Source: Paguma larvata (lineage: Eukaryota; Chordata; Mammalia; Carnivora; Viverridae). Taken from it: a stretch of 64,000 bases of DNA. Shown here in pieces: positions 34,480 through 45,639 of the stretch. Each line of letters starts with the position of its first letter. The first letter of the stretch is position 1. The stretch is from assembly GCA_030068075.1 (NCBI GenBank), contig CM057826.1:60547312-60611311 (forward strand), read 5' to 3'. Both the position numbers and the translations under genes were made by a program. Below the pieces are notes generated by a model, which saw only the letters and a list, made by a program, of their open reading frames with translations, did no database searches and was not told the origin of the DNA.

Positions 34480-34715
34480 AATGCCCCTTGCTCTGTGCTG
34501 GGTACTAAGCGTGTCATATAACCCTCTACCAGCTCCATGAGGTAAGTACCCCATCATCGACATCATGATCGTCATGCTGACATCCTCACCCCCACTTTGG
34601 GATGGAGGAATGGAGGCACAGAGCAGCGCGGCAGCCCGTAAAGGTCATGTGGTCAGGAAGTGGCCGAGCCATGATTCTGACCCACAGATTTTGGTACAAG
34701 TGTCAACCATGGTGC
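34480..34715 (-). repeat. MIR SINE fragment
   Basis: TTGCTCTGTGCTGGGTACTA, CAGCTCCATGAGGTAAGTAC, AGGTCATGTGGTCAGGAAGT. Confidence 0.75.
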
Positions 34716-34719
34716 CCTT

Positions 34720-36200
34720 CTGCAGGAACTGCTCATTCCTGTACTTCGCTTCGTAGTTAATGGTTTGTGTTCATAGCCCTTCTCAAACTTAGAAGACCAG
34801 ATATTTGAGGGAGAGACCGGGATTGACTCTGGGCAGAGATGGAGGCTGAGGCTCCAAGCTCATTGCCAACACGGGATTGTGGCCATTCACGCACGCCCGG
34901 GGAGGGGGAGGGGGAAGGACAAGGAACATAGCAGGGCTCTTGCCCTTCCGCGCTGACAGGCTGCTGAGCTCTGCCTTTAGACAACCCTCCCCGCACCCAC
35001 GGAGCCCTGGAATTCAGCCTCTGTTGAGGGCACGGCGAAGCCAAGGCAGGGATCTGGGCTGGCATCCCACTCGTTGAGGCCGGCCGACCATATGGCCAAT
35101 GCGTAAACACCCAGTATTTTTTTCCATTACACAAAGTCAACTCAAGACTTAATGAACACATGTTCAAACATTCTGTCATAAATGGATTTGCCACTCCATT
35201 GCCTCAAAAAATAAGCCAGAGCCATCTTTTCTCTGGACCGAACAGGCTGCGAGTGTGTGACTGGAAAGAAGGGAGAGGATGAGAGATAGGAGGCGGGCGA
35301 CAGACACTTCTGGTTTTAAGGGCAACCCTGGGGCCGTGTGCTATTCTTGGCAGAGTCAGAGCTTTCCCAGCGGAAAAATAGGAGGGTACCTAACTCCTCC
35401 CACGATACCTAAGGAGTGAGAGGTTAGCTCTAGAAAAGTTTAACCAGGGGGAGTTTGGTCAGGAAAAAGCTGGTCTGGGTTTTGGAGGATGGGGTTTGGC
35501 AGAGCACTGCTAGCTGATGGGGTTCCAGAGGAGACAGGAAATCATGCTAAAACAGCACCTTGGTTCATAGAAACAGCTTCGTTTGCGGCTTTTGCACACT
35601 TTTTAACCTACTCACCAACATCGGGAACCGCTCCCGTAAGAGGCTCACAGTTGAGAGGGAGATAAGACAGAAGGGAAGGTGTGTAGGAAAGGCGGAGGGG
35701 AGAGCGTGACCGTGTGGGTGCCAGCCAGGGGTCCTGGGGGTGGGGACTGGCTTTAGAACTAGGTCTCAACGGATGAGCTGCATTTTGATGGTGAGAATTT
35801 AGGAGGGTGGAGAGAAGTTACCACTGAGCAGACAGCACCCCCAGGTAACAGAAACAGCATCACGGAGGCGTGGAGGAGAGACAGCTCTGGGCTGCTCCTC
35901 CAGAAAGCTCCTGGGGGGTCTCCTCCTTGCCGGGGCTGGATGCAAAGATTAAACACACACAGGAAGTGGCGGCTGCTCCCCTGGGGCTCCCGGTCCAGCA
36001 GCGGGGAGGGGGAGGGGGAGGCGTGAAGAGACACGCGCTGCACCTTGAGGAGAGGCGGCGATGGCGCCAGGACAATCCCAGCTGTCAGTCAGGTCAGGAG
36101 ATATTTAGGGAAACGTACGTTTTTCTGGAAAATCGAAAGACTACCTGTCAGAACTGCTGTCGATCAATTTATCCTGCTCCCCTCACCCCTACTTTGAGGG
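34720..36200. other. Stretch with no recognised element
   Basis: Repeat-poor. G-rich around 34900-34915 and 36000-36025. Open frames on both strands (up to 156 codons) have no recognisable domain. Confidence 0.45.
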
Positions 36201-36207
36201 GCATCAT

Positions 36208-36270
36208 GAGGAGGAGGAGGAGGAAGAGGAGAGAAAGAAGAGGAAGAAGAAGAAGAAGGAGAAGAAAGAG
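36208..36270 (+). repeat. Purine-only (GAG/GAA)n tract
   Basis: About 63 bases of almost pure purine made of GAG and GAA units. Such tracts can form triplex DNA. Confidence 0.9.
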
Positions 36271-36354
36271 ATCCCTGACAATTTTTCCAAGAAACACACA
36301 TCACCATCTCTTTAGAAAAATAGACCTCCTGAACAGTTGAGGGAAAAAAGACCG

Positions 36355-36368
36355 GTTGCCATGGCAAC
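36355..36368. promoter_or_regulatory. Perfect palindromic RFX X-box
   Basis: GTTGCCATGGCAAC is its own reverse complement and matches the ideal X-box (two GTTGCC half-sites with a two-base spacer). It is in repeat-free sequence about 85 bases after the purine tract. RFX family factors act at ciliary and neuronal genes; the target here is unknown. Confidence 0.6.
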
Positions 36369-36714
36369 ATCAATGTCGTTCCCCATAGATCTGCCTCAAA
36401 TCTCCCACAGCGGGGTGTTTATCTGATTCTGCCCTTTTGTCAGAAATGATCTGTTTCTGAGAACCCAGACCCAGAGTTCATTCGTCACAGTGGCCCTCGA
36501 AGATGGCCGCCCCCTCTCCAGATGCCCTCTGCCTCTCTCTCCGCTCTCTTTGTCTTTCTCTGTCTCTGCCTCTCTGTCTCCTTGCAAGGGAAGGACGTCC
36601 GGAGGCTGTGGACCGAATTGCTATAATTTTATTTCAATTCAAGTTCCGTGGTGAATGCTGTGTTGGGTGTGGGTGGGCATGTGGCAGAGGGGAAATGGAG
36701 TCCCCGGGAGGGGG

Positions 36715-36925
36715 ATTTTTTTTTAATGTTTATTTATTTTTGAGAGAGAGACAGAGCATGAGTTGGGGAAGGGCAGAGACAGAGAGGGAGATACAGAATC
36801 CAAAACAGGCTCCAGGCTCTGAGCTGTCAGCACAGAGCCCGACGCGGGGCTGGAACTCGCAAACCATGAGATCATGACCTGAGCCAAAGTCAGACGCTTA
36901 ACGGACTGAGCCACCCAGGCACCCC
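36715..36925 (-). repeat. CanSINE
   Basis: Poly-T start, GCTCCAGGCTCTGAGCTGTC body and GAGCCACCCAGGCACCCC end. The open frames overlapping it are repeat artefacts. Confidence 0.93.
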
Positions 36926-37194
36926 ATGTTGTGGGAAATTTAAAAGAATGAAGGGCATCACGCTTTGGAGCCTTATGTGTTTGGCCTCTGTCACTATCGC
37001 CATGAAGGTGGGGTCTGCATTTCAGAAGTCACTGGCTCCCCAGTTCCTAGCAGAGACCTGGCACGTGGCTCAGGGGACCAAACGCTGAATTGGATAGATT
37101 TGCTCAAACCTGTATTCATTCACTAGAACAACCACACAACGATCGGTTGTTGTGTGTGCAACTTAGAGAAAGAGCGCAGCCTCCAGGGCCTAAA

Positions 37195-37632
37195 TGAGTT
37201 GGCCAGGGCTGCTGTTGACACGCACCCCAGACCGAGGGGCTGAAAATCACAGAAATGTGTCTCCCAGATCTGGAGGTGGAGGTCTAAGGTCAAGGAGCTG
37301 ACGAGGTCATTGCCTTCTGGGGACCATGTGGGAGAATGTGCCCATGCCTCTCTCTGGCTTCTGCTGCTTTGCTGACAGCTTTGGTTTCCAGATGCGTGAC
37401 TCCGCTCCTCTGCCCTTCACCAGGTGTTTGCCCTGCACTCATGTTTCTGTGTCGAAATTTCCCCCTTTTTAGAAGGACCCCACTCACCCTGGATTAGGGC
37501 CCGCTTTAATGACCTTTTTTTCACTCGATGACCTCTGTACGGACCCTGTTTCCTAATAACACATTCTGAGGTGCCGGGGGCTGCAATTTCAGTATTCCTC
37601 TTTGGTGGCGGACACACTTCAACCACAACACA
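37195..37632 (-). mobile_element. MaLR-type LTR relic, antisense
   Basis: GAGGTGGAGGTCTAAGGTCA, GGATTAGGGCCCGCTTTAAT, and ACACACTTCAACCACAACAC. Only the LTR is seen. Confidence 0.65.
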
Positions 37633-37829
37633 ATCTACGAGACCCGAGTAAGGTCGTGACTCCCTGAGTGTCTGGCGGTGTGATCGTAAGCTCCAGAGTC
37701 TTCAAGGAAATGCAAGGACCCCTTGCGAGTTTTTCCGCAATTTAATGGAAAGAACTCTCCCCTCCTGTACTTCTTCCAGAGCATCTTGGAGTTCCCAAAA
37801 CACTTGGCTACTTTCTTCAATGACCTTGC

Positions 37830-37985
37830 CGGCGGCCCTGTGAGGCAGGCATTAGCACCCTGGCTTCATAGATGAAGCAAGTGGGGCTCAGACCGGTGAC
37901 GCGGCCTGCCCGAGGTCCCAAGGGCAGAAGGGATTCAGACTCAAGCCCGGGACTGTTTGGATGCCACTGACTTGCTGACAGCTCC
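37830..37985 (-). repeat. MIR SINE fragment
   Basis: TGAGGCAGGCATTAGCACCC, TAGATGAAGCAAGTGGGGCT. Confidence 0.65.
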
Positions 37986-38130
37986 TTCATTTTCTCTTTC
38001 AAGAGCTCGCTGGTCTGAACTGTGTTGTTTTTTCTTTATTAATTAGTCGGACAATTTGCAGAGAAAGGAATAAATGACCAACATGGAGAGATACCTCCTA
38101 ATCAAGTGTGTTTGTTTAAAGCTGCAGGGG

Positions 38131-38279
38131 GAGGGATGCGTGGGTGGCTCAGTCTTGTCAGCCTCCGGCTCTTGATCTCAGCTCAGGCCTTGATCTCACA
38201 GTCGTGAGGTCAAACCCCATGTTGGGCTCTAAGCTGGGCAGGAAGTCTACTTAAAAAAAATACAATTAAAAAATAAAAC
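38131..38279 (+). repeat. Short CanSINE with target duplication
   Basis: GTGGGTGGCTCAGTC head and ATGTTGGGCTCTAAGC body, with an A-rich tail. AAGCTGCAGGGG (38119-38130) and AAGCTGCAAGGGG (38280-38292) flank it. Confidence 0.85.
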
Positions 38280-38599
38280 AAGCTGCAAGGGGAAAAGCTC
38301 AGCCCCACAGACAGTCAGTGGAAGCTCTCTGTCTTGCAGGGGAGGAGGACCACCTGGCAGAGGGCTGTGAGGAGGACGGAGGACGGTGGATGGCGAGGGC
38401 AGGCACACATGACAGCACACAAGGGTTCGAAGGTCCAAACCCAGGAGCTGCAGCAGCAGGACTGCCTCCTCTCCATGACCCGCAGAACGGTCCCTTCCAT
38501 CCCCTGCTCCCTTCAGCGCAGAGGATCCTTTTTTCTGGAATAAGACAAATCTTTCTCCATGTCTCTTCATCTGTATGCAGGACTCATCTCCCCTGTGTG

Positions 38600-39720
38600 G
38601 TATAGATTCTGGAAACAAAAGCAAGAAGGTCAGAAAGGCACTTTCTGCTTCACTCCCTGCTCTACCCTTTCCTACACAATGAGCACAAAGACAATTGCCT
38701 ATTCCCATCAGGGATGGTGAGGAGGGTGGAGAAAGGGGAAAAAATGAAACCCCAGCTGAAACATTACCCCAGTTGAAAGGGCGTTTGAGGCTGTGGGCGC
38801 TGTGAAGGGCCAGTTTGGTGGGATCGAGTGTGGATAGGAGGGGAGCATTGTCCACAGAAGACACGAGGGGGGAGGAGGAGCCAGGGCTAAGACTGCAATG
38901 GGCTTTCGATGTCAAGGTAAGGAGGCTGGATTTAATCCTGAGGCCCAGGAAGAGCCAATAAGAGACTGGAGGCAAGTGAATGATAGGGTCAACGCAAGCC
39001 CTTGAGAGGAGCGGAGGGAGACAATGAGGCCGTGCGACGAGAGGTGAGGAGGACGCGAACTCCGGTTCTGGCAGAGGAAGGGGCATACTCGAGTCATACT
39101 CTGCAAGCGGAATGGGCAGAACTTAGCAGCTGCCCAAATGTTGGTTGATTTGGGGAGGGGGCGTCTAAAATGACACCTGGATTTGCAGTCTGGAAAGCTA
39201 AGTAGTTGATAAAGTCATCACCCAGTTTAAGGGATGTGAAAAATGAAGTGTATTTGGGTAAAATACGATGAAGATTTGGGGGGCATGTCGGGTTTGAGGT
39301 GCGGGCAAGGGTGTTCAGTAAGAGATGGTCGACAGAAAGAGGTGTATGTGGGTGTGGTTCTCAGGGAGAAGATCTGGACTGGAGACGGACAGTTAGGAGG
39401 TATTGACACAGAGACTTTTTTCCATGCATTGATTTACTCAACTACCCAGGAGTTCACGGACAAGTCATTTGATCGTAAAAGTAGATTGTGCACCTCTGTG
39501 ATACGGGGGAGGATGCAACCCAGTTTGGGAGAGATGGGAAGTCTTCCCAGAACAAGTGATGCCCGAAATGCCTCCTGAAGCATGAACTAGAATGTGCCCG
39601 ATGGGTGAGAGAGCTTGGAGGCTGAGGAATTTTCTGGAGTCTGCTCACCTGAAGGATCATGGAGCTGGTCATGAGCCCAGCCCTGTGTGAGGCCTGACCG
39701 CTGTTACGATCAACCCTAAA
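38600..39720. repeat. Old dispersed repeat, family unassigned
   Basis: AGAGCCAATAAGAGACTGGA, CAAGTGAATGATAGGGTCAA and the AAAATGACACCTGGATTTGC stretch have the look of a common old mammalian repeat. The 279-codon minus frame at 38247-39086 falls largely here. Confidence 0.45.
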
Positions 39721-39724
39721 CAAG

Positions 39725-41050
39725 ATACAGTGTCCAGATAGTAAATGGATTTCATATGCATATTGGTCTGGACAATTCTTTTTATAATAAAACCTAAAAT
39801 TCCATTAATAACACCATAAAAGTTGTTTTTCAGTCATGTAATAACTTAGTGTGAGCAGGTGGCTCTCCTCCACCCAGAGGTACAGGAATCCAGACTCCTT
39901 CCGTTACCCCAAGGCCTGAAAGCCCTTGGCTTCAAGATGTTGCAGAGTAGGGGGGAGTGGGAGGAAAGAGAGTAGAGAAGCCCCATCCCCTGGTTCAATG
40001 TCCCAACCTAGAAGTGACACATATCACTCATATTTAAATGGTGAAAATTAGTTTATAATCAAGCTTGGAAACAAGGGGGGGCTGGGAAAGATGATCCCTC
40101 ATCAGTCAAGGCCCTCTTGGGGATAACTCCATGCTCTGAAATGGGGTCGGGGGATGGTGTAGAGAGCCGACAACCTCCGTCACCCAAACATCAAATTGAG
40201 CTGTAAAGGAAGCGTGGGAAACTGGTGTAAGGAGAGTTCCTTGGCTGCCACAGGGCCCAGGGAGAGAGAGATGCAACTGATGCGCAGTCTGCCATGGGTG
40301 CAGACAGGAGCCGTGAGGGTGGCGGCCATCTACTTACCACCCAAGCACGTTACTCCCATTTGTCTTTCAGTGCGATCCCTGCGGATCCACGCAGAGGCGC
40401 CAAGGAGGGCACAAAGGGGATAGGAATGCTGAGGGTTCAATGAAAGAATAAAGAGAGATGTTTTGGTTAAAGCACTAGAGGATTCTAGAGGCACAAGCCG
40501 GCCTGCGCTGAGCCCCTGGGAATAGAGTGAAATTCAAACGGAAGAGAACACTGTCTTCCCTCACTTCACCAGAGCCTGAGGACTCTAAGGTATCGGTGGT
40601 ACTGCCCCTCCGTGCCTACGAGCATCTGGGGCATCCACGGGCTCAGCAGACCCCCCAGAACCCAACAGGTTCACATCTGTCCTCAAGTGCATGTGAGACT
40701 CCACCTGGGCCAGGGAGGAAGGTCTTTATGAGGAGCTGGAAGCCTCCAGGAGCAGACGGAGGCATATGTTTATGAAATTTAAGGTACCGTTGTTAATAAG
40801 ATCCCGTCACGACTCTCAGTGGTGAGGCCTTGGGACACTGAGCTTAAACATAACGCGACGCATTGGCCTCCAAAAGTGTTAATGTTCGGAAAACAAGTGG
40901 TTCTATCTGTGAGTCTTTACAATTAAACCCAAAGGAAGGTGATACACTCCAAAGCACAAAGTTAATGATTCGGACACCCTCTAGTGATGGTAGAACTTCT
41001 AAATGTCAAAAAATGCATGTATCTGAAATGAATTTACCTGTATACTAGAG
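39725..41050. other. Stretch with no firmly recognised element
   Basis: AT-moderate sequence. The A-rich part after 40860 may belong to the L1 3' end that follows. No gene evidence. Confidence 0.4.
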
Positions 41051-41218
41051 ACAAATAAATAAATTCATGGTAGGTAATGAAGTCATATTTTCCACCGTCA
41101 GAGAGAGCAAGCAAGCAAGCAAACTGGGCTCTAGAAGGAACCCTTTCGTTCGGCATAAAAACATAGTTATCAAAATAAATTCATGTGTGTTTGATTTTTA
41201 TAGATGAACAAATGGTAA

Positions 41219-41248
41219 ATGATAGATAGATAGATAGATAGATAGATA
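41219..41248 (+). repeat. (GATA)n microsatellite
   Basis: About seven GATA units. Confidence 0.95.
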
Positions 41249-41539
41249 AACAGAAAGAAACAGAGACAGAGAGAGGTGTATGCATGTCTACTATACATTT
41301 ATAATTTCCAAACTCTGCCCACTGAGAGGGTCTAGAAACAACGACACCCCTCTTGCAATAAGCACACAAAACACCCAGATCTTGGTTTCTAAGTGCCATT
41401 CCTCAAAAACGGAACGTGGGCTCCTTGGAAACACGGTTGATTCCAGATCTGGGAAAGGGAAAACACAAGATGGGCCTGGAATATGCATGGTGCCAGAAAA
41501 TAAAGAAGTGCCAAAAAAAATGTATTAAAAGAACATGGG

Positions 41540-42391
41540 GCCTAACCCGAAAGCCCTCCCAATGACAAAAGCTGGAACGATTTGAGCAATAAAATACAGA
41601 ATGATAGTATTTGATTATAACCCAAAGTATAAATAAATATCTGAATCTATACTATAAATAAATGATTGAATCAGCAAATCAATGAGAAGGGACAACGCTT
41701 CCTTCCAGAAGAATTCCAATTAGTAAATGTAGAAGAAATGAGGGAACTGGAAAATGACTATTAGAACACGACAGTAGTAATTGCTGCAGGCAGGATCTAC
41801 TGATGAATGCTAAAAATAGTTGGTGCAAGTTTAAGGAGATACAGGATATTTGTACATTCTCGAATTTTTAATAATTAAAGGGAAAAATCGTAACATCACA
41901 AAGGAGAAAGCTGACACACAAATACCACCTAAACTTGAAGATCAAGGTTAACATCACCAGGAATGAGATCACTGTCATCCACTCTCTGATGTGATGCTCT
42001 GAAGACAGCTGATTTCCTCTGTGCGATCCTGCCTCCAAACCTGTTTTCTCCACGAAACCATGGAAAACGTCAGACAAACGCAAACGGAGGGACAGTCTAC
42101 AAAATACCTGACCCGCAGTCATTTAAGTATCAAGGATTGGGAAAGACCGTAAGATCGAGGAACTGTCACAGATCGAAGGAGGTCAAGGTACAACTGAATA
42201 CAACACGGGGTCCCGGAACATATCCTGGCACAGAAAAAGAATTTTGGTAGAAAATTTGTAAACTCTGAATGAAACCTGTGGTACAGTATTTTTTTTAAAT
42301 ACACGGAAAGAGTTTGATCCAAATTGCCTAAATTAAGGTGATCATTAAAAGGATATATTTGGTACCTAAATTTATAAATTAAAAGTTGTTG
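41540..42391 (+). mobile_element. Old L1 3' untranslated fragment
   Basis: AAAGCTGGAACGATTTGAGC, CGGAGGGACAGTCTACAAAA, ACTGTCACAGATCGAAGGAG and CTGGCACAGAAAAAGAATTT follow the L1M-class 3' UTR in sense. Confidence 0.75.
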
Positions 42392-42393
42392 GA

Positions 42394-42612
42394 GGCGCAC
42401 CTGGGGGGCTCAGTCGGTTAAACATCGGCTCAGGTTATGGTCTCACAGTTCATGAGTTCGAGCCCCGCATCAGGCTCTGTGCTGACAGCTCAGAGCCTGG
42501 AGCCTGCTTCGGATTCTGTGTCTCCCTTTCTCTCCGCTCCTCCCCCACTTGCTCACGCTCGCTCTCTCTCTCTCTCTCTCAAAAGTAAAATAAGCATTAA
42601 AAAAATTTAATA
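42394..42612 (+). repeat. CanSINE at the end of an L1 relic
   Basis: GGCGCACCTGGGGGGCTCAG head, CTGACAGCTCAGAGCCTGGA body, TC stretch, and A-rich tail. AAAAGTTGTTGGA before and AAAATATTATTGGA after look like diverged target copies. About 12 bases of the head region are missing. Confidence 0.88.
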
Positions 42613-42719
42613 AAAATATTATTGGAAGACATGAGGAAAATGAGGATTTGGGATTTGAGTTAAGGCATCTGGGGTGATGATCTAAGAGGCGCGGTGTCCA
42701 TGAGCTTCCTAAGGGCAGG

Positions 42720-42860
42720 TGGGAGGTACCAATTTCTGCGTTATGGGCATTTTACAGTGCTGCCTTATCTTAAGCCATAGCACTCCTATGAGGGGGAGGG
42801 GTGATTTATAAATATTTCCAATTTACCAATGAGGAAACTGAGGCTGAGTGAGGCAGTTAT
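42720..42860 (-). repeat. MIR SINE fragment
   Basis: TTACCAATGAGGAAACTGAG and the preceding AGCCATAGCACTCCTATGAG. Confidence 0.7.
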
Positions 42861-42869
42861 TCCAGATAG

Positions 42870-43060
42870 AGTAGCTATAATTTGTTGAATGCCCTTCATA
42901 GGTAAATCTGTAACTATTTCATTGAGTTCTGGCAAAATAAGGTAGGTATCACTATTGTATCTATTTTAAGGACGGAGAGGCTGAAGCTGAGAGGGAGAAA
43001 GTCCAGAGATCCAGGAAGGGGACTGGTTGCCAGGGACTCGCAGAGGGGAGTCCCTGGTCT
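42870..43060 (-). repeat. MIR SINE fragment
   Basis: TTGTTGAATGCCCTTCATAG, AAATAAGGTAGGTATCACTA, GGACGGAGAGGCTGAAGCTG. Confidence 0.7.
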
Positions 43061-43239
43061 CCGCCACGGCTCCTGGTGCCAAGGGGTTTCACAACGTGGT
43101 GATGGGGAGAACCACCCCCAGATTCTAACAACCTTCTCAGGCCGACAGGCACCCCCACGGCCGTCCGCCCTGAGCTGGCCGGGAGAAAGAAAACAGGAGC
43201 GAAACTTCATGTGGACTAGATGAGCTGGAAACAAACTCT

Positions 43240-44130
43240 CTCGCTCACATCGTTGCTGTTAGCTCTCCGACGCCTTTGCAATCAGGAGCCAGATAAAATA
43301 GCATCGGTAATTTGGACTTGGAATCAGCAAAGGTACTTGGCATCTAATTGCATTTGGAAAGAAAGACAGAGGAAAAGCTTTTAAAGTCATTATTGTCTTT
43401 TCTCCCGCGTGAGAGGTCGCGCTTTTAATTAGTTGTTCTTTGACCCCTTTGCTCAGCAGCCCTGGTGCAGCCCGGCGGGGCCAGGTTGAGTGCAGCCCTA
43501 GGCCTGGGCCCCTGCTTACCTCCCCAGCGATGCTGGGCTGGATGCTTCCGCAGGGGGAGGCAGGCCCTCCAAGGGAAGGTAGCAAGGGCGCTGGGACTCA
43601 GCATTTGCCTTTGGCTTGGGTTTCGGCCTGCAGGAGCTTCCTGTAGCTCTGGGAAGAAAGCCTCTTTCAACCGAGGCCTGGAAATTATGTATGGCCGAGA
43701 GGCGCTCCCTGTGAGTCTGCGCCTCTGTGACAGGTCTGTCTTTCCTCCAGCCCAGTTAGCTTCGCTGTGGCCGATTGAATCTTTTGCAAATACATTTCTA
43801 TTTCCCAAAGCAAAGGGACGGTTCTTATTTTCTCCCCCTACTACAATGAAGTCGGGAGAAGTCATTTGGCCAGATTTCTTTCTAAAAAGAGCGCTGTATT
43901 CGTTTGGAAGAAACACCTTGAGGAAGCAGCTTGGATGGATGAAAGGTGACATCCCGGGACACAAGGCTTCCAACTATTTTCCTCCGAGTCCCCCGGAAAC
44001 AATAATGATTTAAAAAGCTTTGTTTTCCCTTGTACGTTTTTGGGTTGCTATGTAAAGCTCAAGTTTAAATAGTTGTCAAAGACGCAGCTTACTATTTATT
44101 GTATGCTAAGTGTATGCTTTAAATATATTT
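43240..44130. other. Repeat-free block open on both strands
   Basis: Nearly 900 bases without a recognisable repeat. A 182-codon frame is open on + (43465-44013) and another 182-codon frame on - (43425-43973). Homeodomain-type cores (TTTTAATTAGTTG at about 43423, CATCTAATTGCATTTGG at about 43341) and AAACAATAATGATTTAAAAA (about 43996) are present. It looks more like a conserved regulatory block than a gene, because neither product has a recognisable domain. Confidence 0.4.
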
Positions 44131-44321
44131 CCTTTGGAACCTTGAAGCTGCACGTTCAAGCTTTTTCAGTTTTGAAAACCCATCTGCCGCCTTGTCTAAA
44201 TGACAAGACCATTTATCAAAACTATCAGCCAGATCAAACTATCAGGAAGCATCTGATTTCACGACTTGGTTAAAAAAAAAAAGACTTGACTGTGACACTA
44301 TCTCCCTTCTGAACTCCAGTT

Positions 44322-44548
44322 TTTTTTTTTTTAACACTTATATATTTTTGAGAGACCGAGAGCAAGAGAGAGAGAGAGAGAGAGTGAGTGGGGAGGGGCA
44401 GAGACAGAGGGAGACACAGAGTTGGAAGCAGGCTCCAGGCTCTGAGCTGTCAGCACAGAGCCCAACTCGGGACTCAAACCCACGAACCGTGAGATCATGA
44501 CCTGAGCCGAAGTCGGGCGTTTAACTGACTGAGCCACCCAGGCGCCCC
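44322..44548 (-). repeat. CanSINE with perfect target duplication
   Basis: Poly-T start, GA repeats, end GAGCCACCCAGGCGCCCC. TGAACTCCAGTT is at 44310-44321 and 44549-44560. Confidence 0.95.
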
Positions 44549-44599
44549 TGAACTCCAGTTCTAAGTTGGACAGACAGACACACAGATAGAAAGGCAGAT

Positions 44600-45630
44600 A
44601 GATAGGTATATAGATGGAAATAGGTCAATGGGCAGCCGAATAACGCCAGAAGGAAGCCCCGTAAGGAATTTGCTCTGGTGTTCTTCACTGAAGGTCTTTG
44701 CTTTGCTAAGGGACCCCCCGCCCCGGAGCTGTTCCCTCTCAAATCTTTCCGTTTATTGGGGCCTGGCAACCTTGACCCCGTGTGGCAAAGCACGACAGTA
44801 CTAATCAGGATGGAGAGGGAGCAAGCATTTCTTCTGTTCGGGGCAGTACAGGGTTCGTAAGGGGGGAGGTGGGAAAGGAGAACAGGGACCCTAGAAGCTG
44901 GCGGGGAGCCCATTGTAGAAGCACAGGCTTTCGCAAGCTGAAGGTCTGGCAACGGATTCCCTAAAGCGCATCCAAGTCTTGGTGCACTCCCAGGGCTCTG
45001 CTCCCGCAGTTGGAAGATTCCCAAATAGGAAAAGGAGAAAAAGAGATGGATTACGATTTGCCAAGAGGTTCACAGACGCATCGAGAGGGCTGGAGACCCC
45101 GACTCCGGGCTTAGCTCTCTGGACGGCACTCAAGACCATGTTGCCGGGAGTCCCAAGAAGGAGGCCAAATGTCAGGGACCCCATTCACGCAGCAGCTGTA
45201 GGGCAGGGAAGGAACGAGAAACAGCACTGAAAGACTCCCCTCGCAACCTGTACTATTCCCCGCTGGGATGAAATAGGTCAGACATTTTCAGAGTGAAGAA
45301 AAGAATACACTGGCATGACTGCGAAAATATTCCACATTTGTAAGTCTTTTTCTGTTCCAAGTTAGAATTGGAGCCTTCTCTCTCTGAGCTCCATCTCGTG
45401 TCCTGTTGTAGTTCAGGGTTATTCGGGACATACACGGAGGATCGAGATTAGGCCACGTTATAATTTTTTTAAAAGAGAGATTTTTGTGATTGGGGAGGTA
45501 CTGTCACCCTGCCCCCCACCCCCAAGAATATTGCAGAGTCCTCCCGGTCAGTCACCTGCCTGGTCTAGGCTCTTTTTCTTCTTCCAGCCCATCTTCCTCA
45601 GAGGCCACCAGAGTGATCTTCCTTTTTCAG
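44600..45630. other. Stretch with no recognised element
   Basis: Repeat-poor sequence with two open frames of about 97-167 codons on the minus strand. No domain is recognised. Confidence 0.4.
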
Positions 45631-45639
45631 AACCTTAAG

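Noticed and set aside
38247..39086. 279-codon open frame on the minus strand, the longest in the window
   Set aside because: No recognisable domain; it spans a SINE tail and an old dispersed repeat, and GC-rich repeat sequence readily gives chance frames.
41219..41248. Tandem repeats considered as a CRISPR-like array
   Set aside because: This is a simple tetranucleotide microsatellite; no spaced repeats exist and the genome is mammalian.
43465..44013. Claiming a protein-coding gene from the 182-codon plus frame
   Set aside because: The opposite strand is equally open and no domain is recognised, so it is reported only as an observation.
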